Position numbers and translations under genes: made by a program | Assembly (NCBI GenBank): GCA_963682175.1 | Contig: OY821775.1 | Span: 36,268,053 to 36,332,052 of the forward strand | Origin: Triglochin maritima | Lineage: Eukaryota; Streptophyta; Magnoliopsida; Alismatales; Juncaginaceae | Length of the DNA: 64,000 nucleotides | Direction of reading: 5' to 3' | In this document: piece by piece, positions 10,194 to 22,259 of the stretch | Layout of the letters: every line of letters starts with the position of its first letter | Position numbering within the stretch: the stretch's first letter is position 1 | Notes under the pieces: model-generated | What the model was told of the DNA's origin: nothing | The model's input: the letters and a program-made list of their open reading frames with translations, nothing else | Databases searched by the model: none

Positions 10194-11420
10194 TGATGCA
10201 TTGCATACATTGCATCATATGTCTTTCATTTAGATTGCTTTTACATCAATAAATGCTACTAAGGTATGTGTTTAGTCTTATTTACAGAATACAGGGACCT
10301 GAATGCAATTTACCCACATCCCGAGCATAAACGCGTGCAAAAGACTCATTTCTATCATAAAGACCAAGTTCAAGATTATCAGGTTACGAATGGAAATGTA
10401 TCCAAGCATAAAAGCATTCAAGTCCTAATTGCAAAAAGAACAAGGACTTAAGCACAAAAGTAGCCGGGGACTTAATTGCAAAAAGTCAAGGACCTAATTG
10501 CAATTAAAGCACCAAAATATTATCTTGGAGAAAATCTAAAGAAAAATCAATGTAAATCTCCAAACATATAAAGGAATTAATCTGGAGCTCAAAAGAATGG
10601 AAAGAAATCATCCAGACGCGCAAAGGAGGATCAAATCATACCATAAACTACCAGCAAAAATCCGGATTAAATCAGAGAAGATTGTGCGGCGAAATCGCCG
10701 CATATCACATACATTGTGCGGCGGAAACGTCGCCCCCTCAGCGATCTGTGTGCTCCAATTTCGTCCAGTCGTGTCTGGACACGTGTACTTTCCAATATTA
10801 TACCTAGATCCCTTGTAGCAACTATAAATAGACCCGAGAACGATGTTAGAAGGGTCCTTAGTCTTTGGTGGTAGTTTTTATTCTTAATCTTAGTTTTGTA
10901 TTCTTCTTTTCATTAATAAAATTCTGTCTTTTAATTCTTACTTTTAGTTGTCTTTTGTAATGTCTCAAGGACCCCTTCTTCCTCCCTCTATGAGTTTCTA
11001 ACTCTTTCCAAAGGGTGGAGGTGACGGATTAGGGTGAAGAGAAGATGAATGAATGTTATTATTTTAATTTCGTGTTAGTATATTTTGATTACTTGAGTTT
11101 ATGTTAAATCATTTATCATGTAATGCTTTATAACTAATATGATTTATTATAAGTTTCTAAATTTTCTAATCTAAACCTTAAATCTAAACCTCCACCCGAC
11201 GGAATTCACATCTTTGTTCTTGTTTTAGTTTTAATTGTTCTTGTTTCTTGCTTTAGATAATTAAAATCCAAAAATCTCAAAACCTAATTATTTCTTCTCT
11301 CCTTCTTCTCCTTAATCGAAAATCACGAAAATAACAAATCTCTCCCTCCTTGTGTTCGACCCGTATTTGTCACGTCTTCATTGACACCGTGCACTTGCGG
11401 TATAAATTTAATTCTCATCA
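10194..11420 (+). repeat. 3' LTR of element C
   Basis: It is 1,227 bp, the same length as the 5' LTR. The differences I could see are almost all transitions, including loss of a CpG in the second U3 hairpin (CGCCGC to CGTCGC). Confidence 0.92.
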
Positions 11421-12162
11421 AGTAGTGAGTAGTTCCATCCCCATTTGGGGGGTGGAGAAATATGTGATATAATTATGTAGTGTATTAAGTGTGTGTTATT
11501 TTTATCCCTTGAGCTTTATATGATTTCCATAACCATCTAATGAGTCTCCACTCTTATCTTTGATATGCTAATGGTCTTGAATGAAGCTTAGCTTATGCTT
11601 TGATTAGTGGACCTATTTTATGGGGAATGATAAGGTTAGGATATGGATGAAGTTAATATTGGAAACACAAGTTGTAGTGTATGAGCTCTTGTTGCCTTTA
11701 CCTTAGCTAATGTCTTGTATGTTTTAATGATGTAGTGAAATCTTAATTCATGTGGAGGCATAGTAGGGTATAGTCTTTATACTTGAGTTCATTTAGCTTC
11801 ATTCCAATTATTCTTGTATGTTTTAATGATGTAGTCTTATCTTAATTCATGTAGAGGCAAAGTTGGATGTAGTTTTATGATTTCATGCACTACATGTTGT
11901 GAAGAGCTTAATCAACACACACACACTTCTTTATGTTCACATTATTTCTCTACCCCCTTTGGGGTTTAGTTTTTTTGTTTTTCTTCCATTTCCATTTGCA
12001 CCTTAGTGTAGTTTAGTGTAACCAACCTTTCTTCCCTTTCTTTACCTCTCGCCTAAACACAAACCAAGTGTCGACACACCTCCCAGTGGACGACTCGTAT
12101 TTGCCACCGCTTCAACGCGGCCATGCACTTGCGGTTTAAATATAAAACGATCAATCACTAAC

Positions 12163-12412
12163 CTCTACAGGTGATCAAGAGTCATGGTAGGAATGAAATC
12201 AAGTCAAGATTTGTAATAAAGCTATATGAAGATTTGTAATCTTGATTTTATTTTGAGTCTTAGGAACATGTGTAAATTGAGCATACAAGAGCTAAAAACT
12301 TATCACATTTACACTAGGTTCCCTGTAGGAGTCACACACAAAATCTCATATCATTTGGACTTCATTAGATCACCCAAATCATTTGGACCGAACCAGTTCT
12401 CAGTTCGACCGG
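12163..12412 (+). repeat. 3' LTR of element A, second piece
   Basis: It continues the LTR of A from CTCTACAGGTGATCAAG (compare 243 onward in the 5' LTR) up to ACCGG (12408-12412), where solo LTR D enters. Confidence 0.88.
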
Positions 12413-13571
12413 TGATGCATTGCATACATTGCATCATATGTCTTTCATTTAGATTAATTTTATATCAATAAATGCTACTAAGGTATGTGTTTAGTCTTAT
12501 TTACATAATACAGGGACCTGAATGCAAATTACCCATATCCTGAGCATAAACACGTGCAAAAGACTCATTTCTATCATAAAGACCGGTTCAAGATTATTGG
12601 GATTCAAATTGAAGTCCATCCAAGCATAAAAGCATTCAAAGACCTAATTACAAAAAGGTCAGGGACTTAATTGCAAAAACCGAAGACCCGACTGCAAATT
12701 ACGAATACCAAAAGATTATTTTGGAGAAGTTCTAAAGAAAAATCAATTTGGATCTCCAAATATAAGAAGAAATTAACTCGGATCTCCAAAGATATGCAAT
12801 AATTAATTCGGACGCGCAAAAGACAGCTAAAACATACCATAAACACACAAGAAAAATCCGGATCGATCCTGAGCCAAAAAGGTGGCAATTCCGCCGCACC
12901 TCATGTACAAAATGCGGCGATTCCTCCGCACAACAGTCGATCCGTGCGCTCAAATTTTTACCAATGCTGTATTGACGCGTGTACGTGCCTTTGATGTATT
13001 AGGATCCCCGGTTGAGGCTATAAATAAGGTTGAATCATGTATTGAAAGGGGCTCCTCTCCTCTTCTTTTTAGCAATAAAATTATGTTCTTTTATTTTGTG
13101 TTTTTAGTTTCTCTAGGACCCCTTCTCCTTCCCTCCATCCATGAGTTTCTAACTCTCTCCAAAAGGTGGGGGTGACAGATTTAGGGTGATGAGAAGAAGA
13201 ATTACGTTATTAATTTAATTTCGTGTTAGTATATTTTGATTACTTGAGTTTATGTTGAGTTATTTATCATTTAATGCTTTATAACTAATGTGATTTATTA
13301 TAAGTTTCAGAATTCTCTAAGCAAAACCCGATATCTAATCCCCCACCCGCTGGACTCTCATCCATATTTGCTTTATTTTCTTTTTAGTTTTTGTTGTTCT
13401 TGATTTAGATAATTAAAAACCAAAAATCTCAAACCAAACTTATTTCTCTCTCTTTCTTTCCTAAATCGAAAATCACAAAAATAACAATATCTCTCACTCC
13501 TTGTGTTCGACCCGTACTTGCCACGTCTTTATTGACGTCGTACACTTGCGGTATAAATAAAATTCTCATCA
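12413..13571 (+). mobile_element. D: solo LTR of the C/E family
   Basis: It starts TGATGCATTGC and ends TTCTCATCA, 1,159 bp, with perfect ACCGG duplications (12408-12412 and 13572-13576). It has the TATA box near 13018 and the U5 motif near 13540. It is clearly more diverged from C and E than they are within themselves, and its two U3 hairpins (about 12885-12935) have lost pairing. No internal sequence remains. Confidence 0.92.
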
Positions 13572-13576
13572 ACCGG

Positions 13577-14645
13577 TTTATAACAGACTCTCCACAGTGA
13601 TTTTTCCAAACTCTACCGGTCGACCGGTTCTATCTTTTCGGTCGACCGATCCTGATTTTTTATATGACCGTTTTCTTTGTCGTATTCCTATAACGGTCGT
13701 ATTCGTATAAAACAAACTTAACCCCAAAATACATTCGGTAACCGGTCGAACGACGACCTTGTTTCAGTCGACTAGTTAAACACTTATTCTGTCCCTGCTA
13801 TCGTTCGACCGATCCAACTTTATCTCAACTGAAACCCTTAACGGTCGACCGTCCCATATTTTGGTTCGACTGTTCACTTAAGTAAAGTTGAGTTCTAGCC
13901 CGTTGTTACGACCGATTATTTATTTTGTTCGACCGTTCTCTTTGAAATCAAGTTAACGGTAGACCGGTTTATTAGTTTCGGTCGACCGGTTCTGGACAGA
14001 TTGCAGCCCGATTTTCTGCTTTGTGTATCTTACACAAAACCCAACCAAATCTATCCCCAACGGCTAGAATACCTTAGGAGCTTATAAATAGAGGATCAAG
14101 ACATGTTGTTAACACAACTCTCCAACTCCAATTGTCCCAATACACTAGAGACAAACCTCAATCCTCAAAGCTCCCATTTCTACACTCCATAAGCCTAAAC
14201 TACACACACTTGTTCAATCACTCATCCTACTCAAAGTGTGCTCAATTAGAGAGTGAATCTCACTCAGTTACAAAGTTTGTCAAAAGAGTATAGACTTCGG
14301 TGAGAGCCCGAAGTGATCCTTCTCGGATTGTGAGAAGAGGATTCCAAGCTTGGCGAGGCTTGTTCGCGATTTTGACGGTTGTAAGGCGTTGTCTCCCGGC
14401 TCGGAATGGGAGCGGATAGTGAAGTTGTAGGCGGAGCTCGCTGAGTCGAGTAGAGCTTGCAAGAGAGGACTAGGACCCGGGTGGGGTGCCGAACCTATAT
14501 AAAATCCCCCGTGTCATTGTGGTTTGTGTTTCTTTTCCTTTACTCGCTTGTTTGCTTAAATTCCGCTGAACTTATCTTTGATAGTTAAACAAGTGGGTAT
14601 TTAGGATTAATTGTGATTAGCATAACCGACCAATACGATCCTACA
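13577..14645 (+). repeat. 3' LTR of element A, third piece
   Basis: It continues the LTR of A from TTTATAACAGACTCTCC to GATCCTACA and includes the TATA box near 14084. The sum of the three pieces (about 1.43 kb) is slightly shorter than the 5' LTR because of small deletions, for example near 13800. Confidence 0.88.
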
Positions 14646-15560
14646 TTCTGTATTATTCAGAAGACCATTGTACTTGTATTCTACAATAGTCGTATTCGTA
14701 TATTTTTCACATACCCCTAAATTGTATTTGTCCATCGGTCGAATGATGCCTTGACGGTAGTCGACGGGATGCAGACAATTGTGTGCCTACAGGTGCCTGT
14801 TATTTTCGGTCGGACGTAATTTTCTTGTTGCGTTCGACCGTTAATCTTTTACCTCGCCAAAACCCTCAAAATGGTTGACCATCCCCCAGAGTTAGTTCGA
14901 CCGTTCACTTAAGTTGTAGCCATTTAGTTCGACCATAGTTTAAGTTGGTTCAAACATTTCCTTACTTTCATGGAAATGGATGACCGATTTAAGACAAATT
15001 TGTTGAACTTAGTTTTCTATTTTGTGTATCTTGAACAAATCTCAACCAAATTTTCCCCAATGGCTGTAACACTTTAGGATCTTATAAATAGAGGTTCACA
15101 CACCTTATTTACAAAAGTCTCCTACTCCAAATTCACATATACATTAGAGAGAATCCTCACATCTCAAGAATCCCCTTAAGAGCTAAAACTTCCACACCTT
15201 GATCCAAATCTGAATCATACTCAAAGTGTGCTCAAAGTTAGAGTGTTGATACTCTTGTCCAGTTGTTGTCAAAGCTAAAGGTTTTGGTGAAAGCCCAAAG
15301 CATTATAAAGGCTTCGGTGAAAGCCCGAAGCATCCCTCTCAGGCTGTGAGAGGAGGAACCGAGCTCGACGAGGATTTTTCGCGAGCTTCCTTTGTAAAGG
15401 CTTGATCTCAGCCCGGAACGAGATCAGATTGTGAAGACGTAAGCGGAGCTCATGGGATCGAGCATAACTTGCAAGAGAGGAAGTAGGACCTGGGTGGGGT
15501 GCCGAACCTCTATAAATCATTGCGTCTTTTGTGGTTTGCTTTTTCCCTACTTTTTAATTA
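14646..15560 (+). repeat. right remnant of the divergent copia-type LTR that contains element A
   Basis: It aligns with A's LTR from the GTCGTATTCGTATA phrase onward. It has a TATA box (TATAAATAGAGG near 15084), the AGCCCGAAGC phrases near 15290-15330 and GGTGGGGTGCCGAACC near 15494. Similarity fades at about 15560. It is much more diverged from A's LTRs than those are from each other, so it is an older member of the superfamily. Confidence 0.65.
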
Positions 15561-16814
15561 TCATTTTGGGGTGCCCAAAGCGTTGCTTTTGTGGTTTGTG
15601 CCATGGCCAATGTGACAGATCTCCTCAACCTCAATCTGTCTGACACCACTGAAAGCATCATTGTTGAATGCATATGGTTTTTGTACTTTACATTTTATTT
15701 TTCAGTTTCATCTTGAACAACCATGGCCAATATGGTGCAACTCTCCTTATTGTAAGTCCTCTTTGTCATTTTAATCTTTTATTTTCTAATTTATAATTGT
15801 TTTCTTGATCACTCAAAATCTTATTTCATGAACACTCCAATTCCAATTTACCCAATCGACCACTAAAAAAACTGCACTGGACCATCCATTATTTGAAACA
15901 CAACCATGCATCAACAAAAAAACTGCAGTGAAGTTGGCATTCACGAAACTGCACTGAACCTGGCATTCAACAAACTGGGCAAACATGAATATCACCTAAA
16001 CCAACTGAAATAGTGCAAAAGACAAGTGCTCTATTATCCAGTTACCCCATCTCATTACAATAACAATTACGCCACACCCATAATCGTTCAACAAATCACT
16101 AAAACAACTCACAAAATTCTTAGCAAGGGAGGATTAAAAGGTTTCATTTCTATTTTTTTAGAACTAGTTTAAATAAACTGGGTAAAATACGTCACTCATT
16201 AAGCTCTTCTTAAAGCTATACTCTCACCTGCAAGCACAAACGTTTGTCGTGTTGATAAGCTTTTGAATTTTTGACACGTTCTTCCTAAGTCTTTTGTACC
16301 TGGTTTCACACCACACTCCTCCAGCAGTTGTACACATAACTCACATTATATTTCTTCAACATTTCAGGTCCATCCTCCCATAAGGTCCTAATCTTTGACA
16401 CTTCCTCTTGAATGCAACTTAGCTTCGAGATTATTGCAGCAGTTGCTGCAAGTGCCAGTCTAGGTTTTTTTTGCTTCACACTATGACTTTAGCTAGAACG
16501 TTGGATTGTTAAGTCCTCATTTTTTCCCCTCGTCTGACTGGGTTGTGTCTTCAACTTCATGGTCGTCAATACCACTAATGTGGGAGGAGGTACACTTCCC
16601 AGCTATGAGTTTCTGCTTCAATTCAGGTTGTCCATGTATAAAGTTTGTATCTCCATCAGATATATGTTCACCAAATATTACATAGAATTCATCCTTAAAC
16701 TATTTATGCTTAGGTTTTAAACCTCTCTACCTTATCTATTTTGCAATTAAAATCACATCAATAGGAAGTGTTAGCATGCACTACAACAAAATTTAAAATT
16801 GGAATGGAAGTTGT
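15561..16814. other. no gene recognised; decayed sequence left of the Harbinger ORFs
   Basis: I see no long or conserved reading frame. A phrase CCATGGCCAATRTG occurs twice (about 15601 and 15720). The rest is probably the non-coding end of the Harbinger element or older repeats. I could not locate its terminal inverted repeats. Confidence 0.4.
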
Positions 16815-17378
16815 AATACCTTAGCGGCGGGTGTCCACCACTCTTCATCTGCAATGAACATCTTCTTTTCGTCATCCCATCCAATTCTTGTTTGCTTCTT
16901 CAACCATTGCCAATAGCGGTAAGCTATTTTGGTTTTATCCCAGTGGTTCTTATGTTGCGCCTGAGTCTAGTGTATGTCAGTTACTTTGAAGAAATTATCT
17001 TCTAAATTTTTCTTCCCCTTATTGATTAGGACATTGTCAACCTTGTGACCGATACGAACTTCATCTAAGCAAAACATGACCCAAGTCCTGTGGTGGGAAG
17101 AAGACGAATGAGCCTTGTTTCTTTTCCCATCTGCATTCACTTTCTTAGTTGTCTATCCATCACAACTTCCACCCTCAATGTCTTCAGTTGGTGTGGAGAT
17201 TCAGAAGTAGTGTGGTTCAACGAACCAAATTGGCTACTGCATTGGTGGAAGGAGTGGGTATCGGTATTCCACGCCTCTAGGTTTGGCAATGATGGCGGAA
17301 ATTGCTACAGCTGTAACTCAGCCATCCAAGATTCTTCATCGGTCATTGATAAAGGGGTTCTCATTCCTTCAACCATGT
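16815..17378 (-). pseudogene. PIF/Harbinger Myb/SANT-like ORF, decayed
   Basis: Read on the minus strand from an ATG at about 17378, the start is MVEGMRTPL, and stops follow. From about 17090 down to 16815 the translation matches the Myb/SANT-like DNA-binding domain (Myb_DNA-bind_3) of plant Harbinger ORFs: a C-x-DEVRIGHKVDN start, NHWDKTKIAYRYWQWLKKQT in the middle and GWDDEKKMFIADEEWW at the end. In intact elements this protein binds the ends and brings the transposase into the nucleus. At least three in-frame stops and frameshifts show that this copy is dead. It lies directly downstream of the transposase on the same strand. Confidence 0.65.
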
Positions 17379-17608
17379 AGCACGTAGATTAAATTGAAAA
17401 GGTCAATATTGAAAATTAAATAATGATAACGCAAACACTAACATGGTTTATATATATAAGTACCAAATCTGACAATACCATGTTTAAAGAGTAGCAACCA
17501 AGAATATAGTTATCAAAGTGCAACATTACAATAAACAAAATACTCGACATACTATAAGTAGTTTCGAGCAAAAATAAACAAAACAATAACATATCACATT
17601 ACAACCCT

Positions 17609-18820
17609 CTACTCACAACAATCGCATCTTGAATGCGGTTGCGGAGTACCCCCCATATCATTATCGTTTCCTCTTATTGGTTGACCTCCATCGTTATTAG
17701 AATTGATAAGGATTGTGTCATCGTTATCGAACTCCACAGGTAGTGGGTTGTTGTTGTGATCAATGATGAAGTTATGCAATGAGATTGCAGCCACTACAAA
17801 CATCGCTTAGTCCTCCAACGAGTAGGGGTCCATCATATTTAACATACGTCATCTCTTTTACAATACCCCAAATGCCCTCTCGATCACATTCCTTAAGGAG
17901 GAGTACATACAATTAAACATCTCATCCTCTTGGGGTTGGCTTGATTGGAATTCTGGAAGATGATAACGTGTGCTCCAGTACGGTGCTAGGAACCCCTGTC
18001 CGTTGGGATACCCAGAGTCCACCAGGTGACATTTACCTACACATATGTTGGTACAAATAACTATTACTATAACATTTAAATTATCAAGGTATGCACTTAG
18101 GAAGGTAAATTGTTATCTGCAATTACCAGGTACGAGCATCAGGAAGCAGTTGGACTCGTAAATAGCATGGTTGAGCACCCAATTGTCGTGTGCACTACCT
18201 TCCCAACCAGCCGACAAGAAAATAAATCACATTCATAAGTCACACACTCCTAAACCATTTTGTGTGGTGTACTTTGGTTGGCGACCGGATCGGTGCATAT
18301 GTTGTTTTGATTTTGGAACGAATGCTTAAATATGTGTACCATCTAAGGCACCAATACAATCTTTGAAATATGGAAAATACTTGCCACCATGGTGATGCAA
18401 TATGTGATCATGAATTGCATTTAGGTCATCTTTCGGTTTGATCATGTCACATGACCAAATGACCATCACTCTACGAATATGATTTATGTGGCAACTAATT
18501 GTTTCACCTGAGTGTTGAAAGTATTGTGGTAATGCCTTATTGACATGACCATGGCCTAAGGCATACAAAAAATATGCATATGTTCTTCTATGGTTACGTT
18601 TCTAGTTGGTGTAAGAAGTCCTTGTTCCTTATAGAGATTACATAAATTAACGAATATGTTAGACAACATCTGAAAACCATGCAAGCATACTCAGTAGTCA
18701 CTGGTAAGTAAATCTCCAGTCCTCTGTTGACCTATACAACGTGTTGTGTGCACTTTAGTTTTGACTACATATTTGTCGACATCATCCTTAAAGTGTAGGT
18801 CCAATCTTTCAGCACACATG
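17609..18820 (-). pseudogene. PIF/Harbinger transposase (DDE_Tnp_4), decayed
   Basis: Minus-strand blocks appear in family order. They are NIFVNLCNLYKEQGLL (about 18660-18610), the segment ending CIGALDGTHI with the first catalytic Asp (about 18350-18326), VPKSKQHM then a CDL motif with the second Asp (18290-18220), GWEGSAHDNWVL (about 18200), a YPNGQGFLAPYW segment (about 17990), SSLRNVIERAFGVL with the catalytic Glu (about 17890-17850), and AAISLHNFIIDH (about 17790-17750). These are the hallmarks of plant PIF/Harbinger transposases. Stops and frameshifts between blocks show a long-dead copy. Together with the Myb-like frame it marks an autonomous-type element whose ends I could not define. 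Confidence 0.8.
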
Positions 18821-19112
18821 TTTGTTTAACTAATAAGACGGTAAAAAATAGGAAAACAAATTTAAAGATCGAACTATATAAGTTGACTACCCAATATTCC
18901 AGAAACCCCCCTTTGAAACAGTAAAGCACACAGGTACAACCAATTTATATGCCTTACTGCAAAAATATATATACATATATAATATATACATAGAAGCCAT
19001 AATTGTATATAACCACTTTATGTACATTAATCATAACTAACAAGACAACATTAATCCATCCATAATTTCATAAATTGATATATACGTAAAATGAAAAACT
19101 ATATACACAAAT

Positions 19113-20122
19113 TAGGGTTGTAAACAAGCCAGTTTCGAGCCAGCGAAGCTGGCTCGAACTCAGCCCATTTAATTTTGGACCCGCTTGTGTCTCGGATAGA
19201 GTGCGAAAATTGCCCTCGTGCTCGACTCGTTTCTAGCTTGCGAGCCGCTCGAGTAGTTTGCTCGTAATTCTGCTCGGCTCGTTGACTTGTTTTGTTAGAA
19301 AATAATCTATTCTTTGTGCCTGGGAATGCAAGGACAACTACAATCGACACATATATGATATATATAACATGTTGTTTCTACTTAATTTCTAGCTCACATG
19401 AGTAATTATAATATCATGACTTTTAACAAATCGTATTGTTGAAAATCACAACATTATGGCTTTATTAAGTGGCCAGCAAACATTGCAACAACATTGATGT
19501 AATACTATAACAAATCATCTTCATGCCAGCATAATCCTCTCCACTAATATCTCATCAACTCAAATTTCCCTAGTAGAAAAAATATATCTCAATAACAACG
19601 TAAACGACCATAACATCTGTCTTTGCAAAAAAACGAGGAGCATATTTGTTCATCTGTTGCATCAAATATCCAAAGAAACAAAATCATCGCCTCAAAAAAA
19701 TGGCATTCAAGACAACAATAATGGGAGAAATGGGAGGTTTGGGAGAATTTGCAATGGCGGGTGGAGCAAGATTGGTAGAGTATAGGATTTTAGGGTTAAG
19801 GATAAGGTAGTAAGGTAAAATGGTAAATGAGTACTTGGATAATTGGATTTGGTAAATGGTAATGGGTAAATCGATAGATGTATATTTGTAGTATACATGT
19901 CGTGTATATATATATATAGATGTATGCTCGTATGCATATATATGAGCAACCAAGTCGAGCGAGTGAGCGAGCAGGGTTTTGCTCAGCTAAGCTCATTTAT
20001 TTTCCAGTGCGGATTTTTTGGCATGTGCTCGACTCATTAATAATCGAGCCGAGCTGTTGAGCGAGCGAAATCGAACGAGTCGCGAGCGAGTTAGCAAGCG
20101 CGAGCAGAAGCTTACAGCCCTA
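19113..20122. mobile_element. non-autonomous hAT-type element (1,010 bp)
   Basis: The ends are inverted: TAGGGTTGTAAAC on the left and the complement of TAGGGCTGTAAGC on the right. Eight-base flanks ACACAAAT (19105-19112) and ACAAAAAT (20123-20130) match at seven positions, the duplication length expected of hAT elements. Both sub-terminal regions are rich in GAGC/GCTCG runs, a pattern common in such plant repeats. It contains a TATATA stretch near 19900 and no transposase. Confidence 0.8.
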
Positions 20123-20130
20123 ACAAAAAT

Positions 20131-22259
20131 TCATCCCAAAATGTTATAATTATAAATGTTGCAAGAAAAGGATGTTCCAACTGCAAATATGCCCATCTAA
20201 CAACCGTCCAATGTTTGATTACATAAATTAACGAATATGTTAGGCATGATCTAATACCCTAAAGTCGGTTCAGCAAATTGTAAGGCCAAATAGAAGGTTT
20301 AATCAAAATTAGTAACAATTAAGAAGACAAGTGAAATTCAACCTGGCACAGTGTCAGCTGAATGTCACATGTTCCTGAAGGCATATCGATAATAAGGTAG
20401 TCTAATTCTCCCCTAGAGAGTGCATGAATATGGATAAGGTCAGTTGTTTACATTGTTAATATAAGTTTTTTGTTTTCCGATTGGTTACAATTTCAACATC
20501 GATGTTAATTCATTGACAGGAATCAAGTCATATTTCAGTCGACTTGTTATGGAAATCGATTGAGTTTGGGTCAACTTACGAAGCCTTTACCAACCCTAAA
20601 AAGAAATCAAAGCTTCAATATCGATGTATATCGAATCAGTACGATGGGTCGAGCTAGTTGATAAATACTACGTCATAACTAAAATCCCCAAAGTTTGCTC
20701 ATCCCCCAATCACAAATTGTTTCGAAATGGGGTTTTGAAGACAAGGATCGATGAATTCATAACTAAAATCCACCTAACAACATATACCTGAATGCTCATA
20801 GGTGAAGCATCAAACTCACTCGACTGCCACCAACTACAGCTAACCACGTGCAGGACAAAGAGGCGAGAACTCCGACGGGGTACGGACCAAGGCAAGATTC
20901 TTCACGCATGAGATGATCTACAAATTGGAATGATTTGTAATTTTGGACCTAGTTGGCATAGTAACGTCTGAAATGAGCCCAATTTCAATGGCTACCGTCA
21001 GATAAAATGCAGAATAAACTCAATTTTGCGAGAGTAGTTTCGTCCAAAAAATACCACAGACACCATCTAGGGCAAAACTTGCTTCAGGTTACGGCTGGGG
21101 CCGGGCTCTCCGAGATCCAATCCAAGTTTGGATTACCTGCAAGCATTGTAGCAACTCCGGCGGTGTCAGGGAACCGGATCCCATCCCATTCAAACACCCC
21201 CAAGTTTACTTCTAACATTTAAAAGCTCCCAGCATCAAGCTTGTGACTCCTGATCCAATTTTCTCCTTAAAAGCGCTTCCTAGTTGTTGGCATATAACAT
21301 TCTAGCTCCTACATGAATAAAGTCATAATCACATGAGCAAGAAAAACAAAAATGATAAAATTGAGATAATAATGGTAATAATCCAAGTGAGTAAGCTAAC
21401 CCAATTGTTGGAGGTTGTAATGGTCTCTAAAATACACAAACACAAACGAGAGGCATTAAACTGAATCTTTGAAGAAGTTTAAGATATGTCGTGCCTTGTG
21501 GCTACCCTACAAGTGATATTCTCAAAACTTAGAAAGGGAATTTTCTTACCCATATCAGCTCATTGACTTTTCAATGTAGGTAAAGGTATACTTGCAAAAC
21601 CTGCTGGTACTAACCAAATGAAATGACAAAGAAGAAGTTTTTATATCTCTCTTTCCGAAGTTTTCCTCCTTTTTTTCTGATTCGTTAGGAGAAGGGGTCA
21701 AAATCCCCATCTTAGTTACCCCTTGTCTACTTATAAAGCATTCAAACTTTAATGTAGACACTCCAACTTAAGATACCACTGGATCCGAAAAATATGTATA
21801 AGACGTTCAGGCTCGCCACTCGTCTCAAAAGCTTTACAAAAATAGTAATTTACATGTTTAGCGATAAACCCTTATTGATCAAATCGCAATACTTGTTATT
21901 ATTAATCTAATTCATTGCAAACCATGTGCACAAGATATTATCAAATAGAATTATAATTACAAGAAACATTTGACGTGACAGAAACCTATGAAATTAATTG
22001 ATTCCTTTTGTTTTTACTTGAGGTATGAGATTTCTTTGTGTAACGTCAATTTTAATGGGTATTAACCTAGTTATCTCAATTCATTACAAAAGTCAGTTTC
22101 TTTTAGACTTTGAACTTGATTCGTTGCAAATTTATTACCCACGTTCAAGAGTTATTTATGCAATTTTGACAAAATTTGGTCTGAACATAGTATTAACAAA
22201 CTCTACTATTTTAGCCTAGTAGTAGAATTATATTTCAAAATTTTGGACTAACTAGCATA
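20131..22259. other. no gene recognised
   Basis: Only short frames are present, none with family features. A 27-base segment of the Harbinger transposase (18636-18662) recurs at 20217-20243, so part of this stretch probably belongs to the same decayed element. A GC-richer patch near 21080-21190 has an open frame I do not recognise. Confidence 0.4.

Larger units (their letters stand above)
4860..11420 (+). mobile_element. Element C: gag-protease-only Ty3/gypsy (Athila/Tat-like) retrotransposon
   Basis: Two 1,227-bp LTRs, a tRNA-Asp-type primer site, a gag-protease frame and a polypurine tract make a complete but pol-less element of 6,561 bp. Flanking five-base copies are AGTTG (4855-4859) and AGTAG (11421-11425), one mismatch apart. 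By eye the two LTRs differ at about 12 positions, nearly all transitions, so the insertion is young. Reverse transcriptase, RNase H and integrase are absent, so movement would need proteins from an autonomous relative. Element E has the same architecture. Confidence 0.9.
4054..12157 (+). mobile_element. B: solo LTR of a tRNA-Asp-primed gypsy family, itself split by element C
   Basis: It starts TGATTGACA and ends CGATCAATCA, flanked by perfect CTAAC duplications (4049-4053 and 12158-12162). After removing C (4860-11420) it is about 1.54 kb and matches the LTRs of element F on the minus strand at 54-61 kb. It carries a TATA box (TATAAATA near 4581), the conserved U5 motif ATGCACTTGCGGT near 12124, and two perfect palindromes in U3. 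No internal region is present, so it is a solo LTR left by LTR-LTR recombination. Confidence 0.88.
130..14645 (+). mobile_element. Element A: gag-only Ty1/copia retrotransposon, interrupted by nested insertions
   Basis: The element has a 5' LTR starting TGTTGGC and ending CCTACA, an initiator-Met primer site, a copia-type gag, a purine-rich 3' region and a 3' LTR. It contains no protease, integrase or reverse transcriptase. The 3' LTR is split into 3941-4053, 12163-12412 and 13577-14645 by solo LTR B (which carries C) and solo LTR D. Without these insertions the element would be about 5.2 kb. Its non-coding 3' region with several GGGGGAG tracts resembles the SIRE/Maximus lineage, but that placement is inference. 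The flanking five bases (TGACC on the left, TTCTG on the right) do not match, so no target-site duplication is seen. Confidence 0.85.

Noticed and set aside
5263..10818. Repeated 61- and 73-residue frames (4932-5484 and 10266-10818)
   Set aside because: They are the same LTR sequence in the two LTRs of C; codons differ without bias toward silent change.
19684..19996. Overlapping minus-strand frames with Tyr/Ile runs
   Set aside because: They arise from a TATATA-rich stretch inside the hAT-type element.
21007..21222. 71-residue plus-strand frame in a slightly GC-richer patch
   Set aside because: No recognisable family, no promoter or splice context; kept only as an unexplained stretch.
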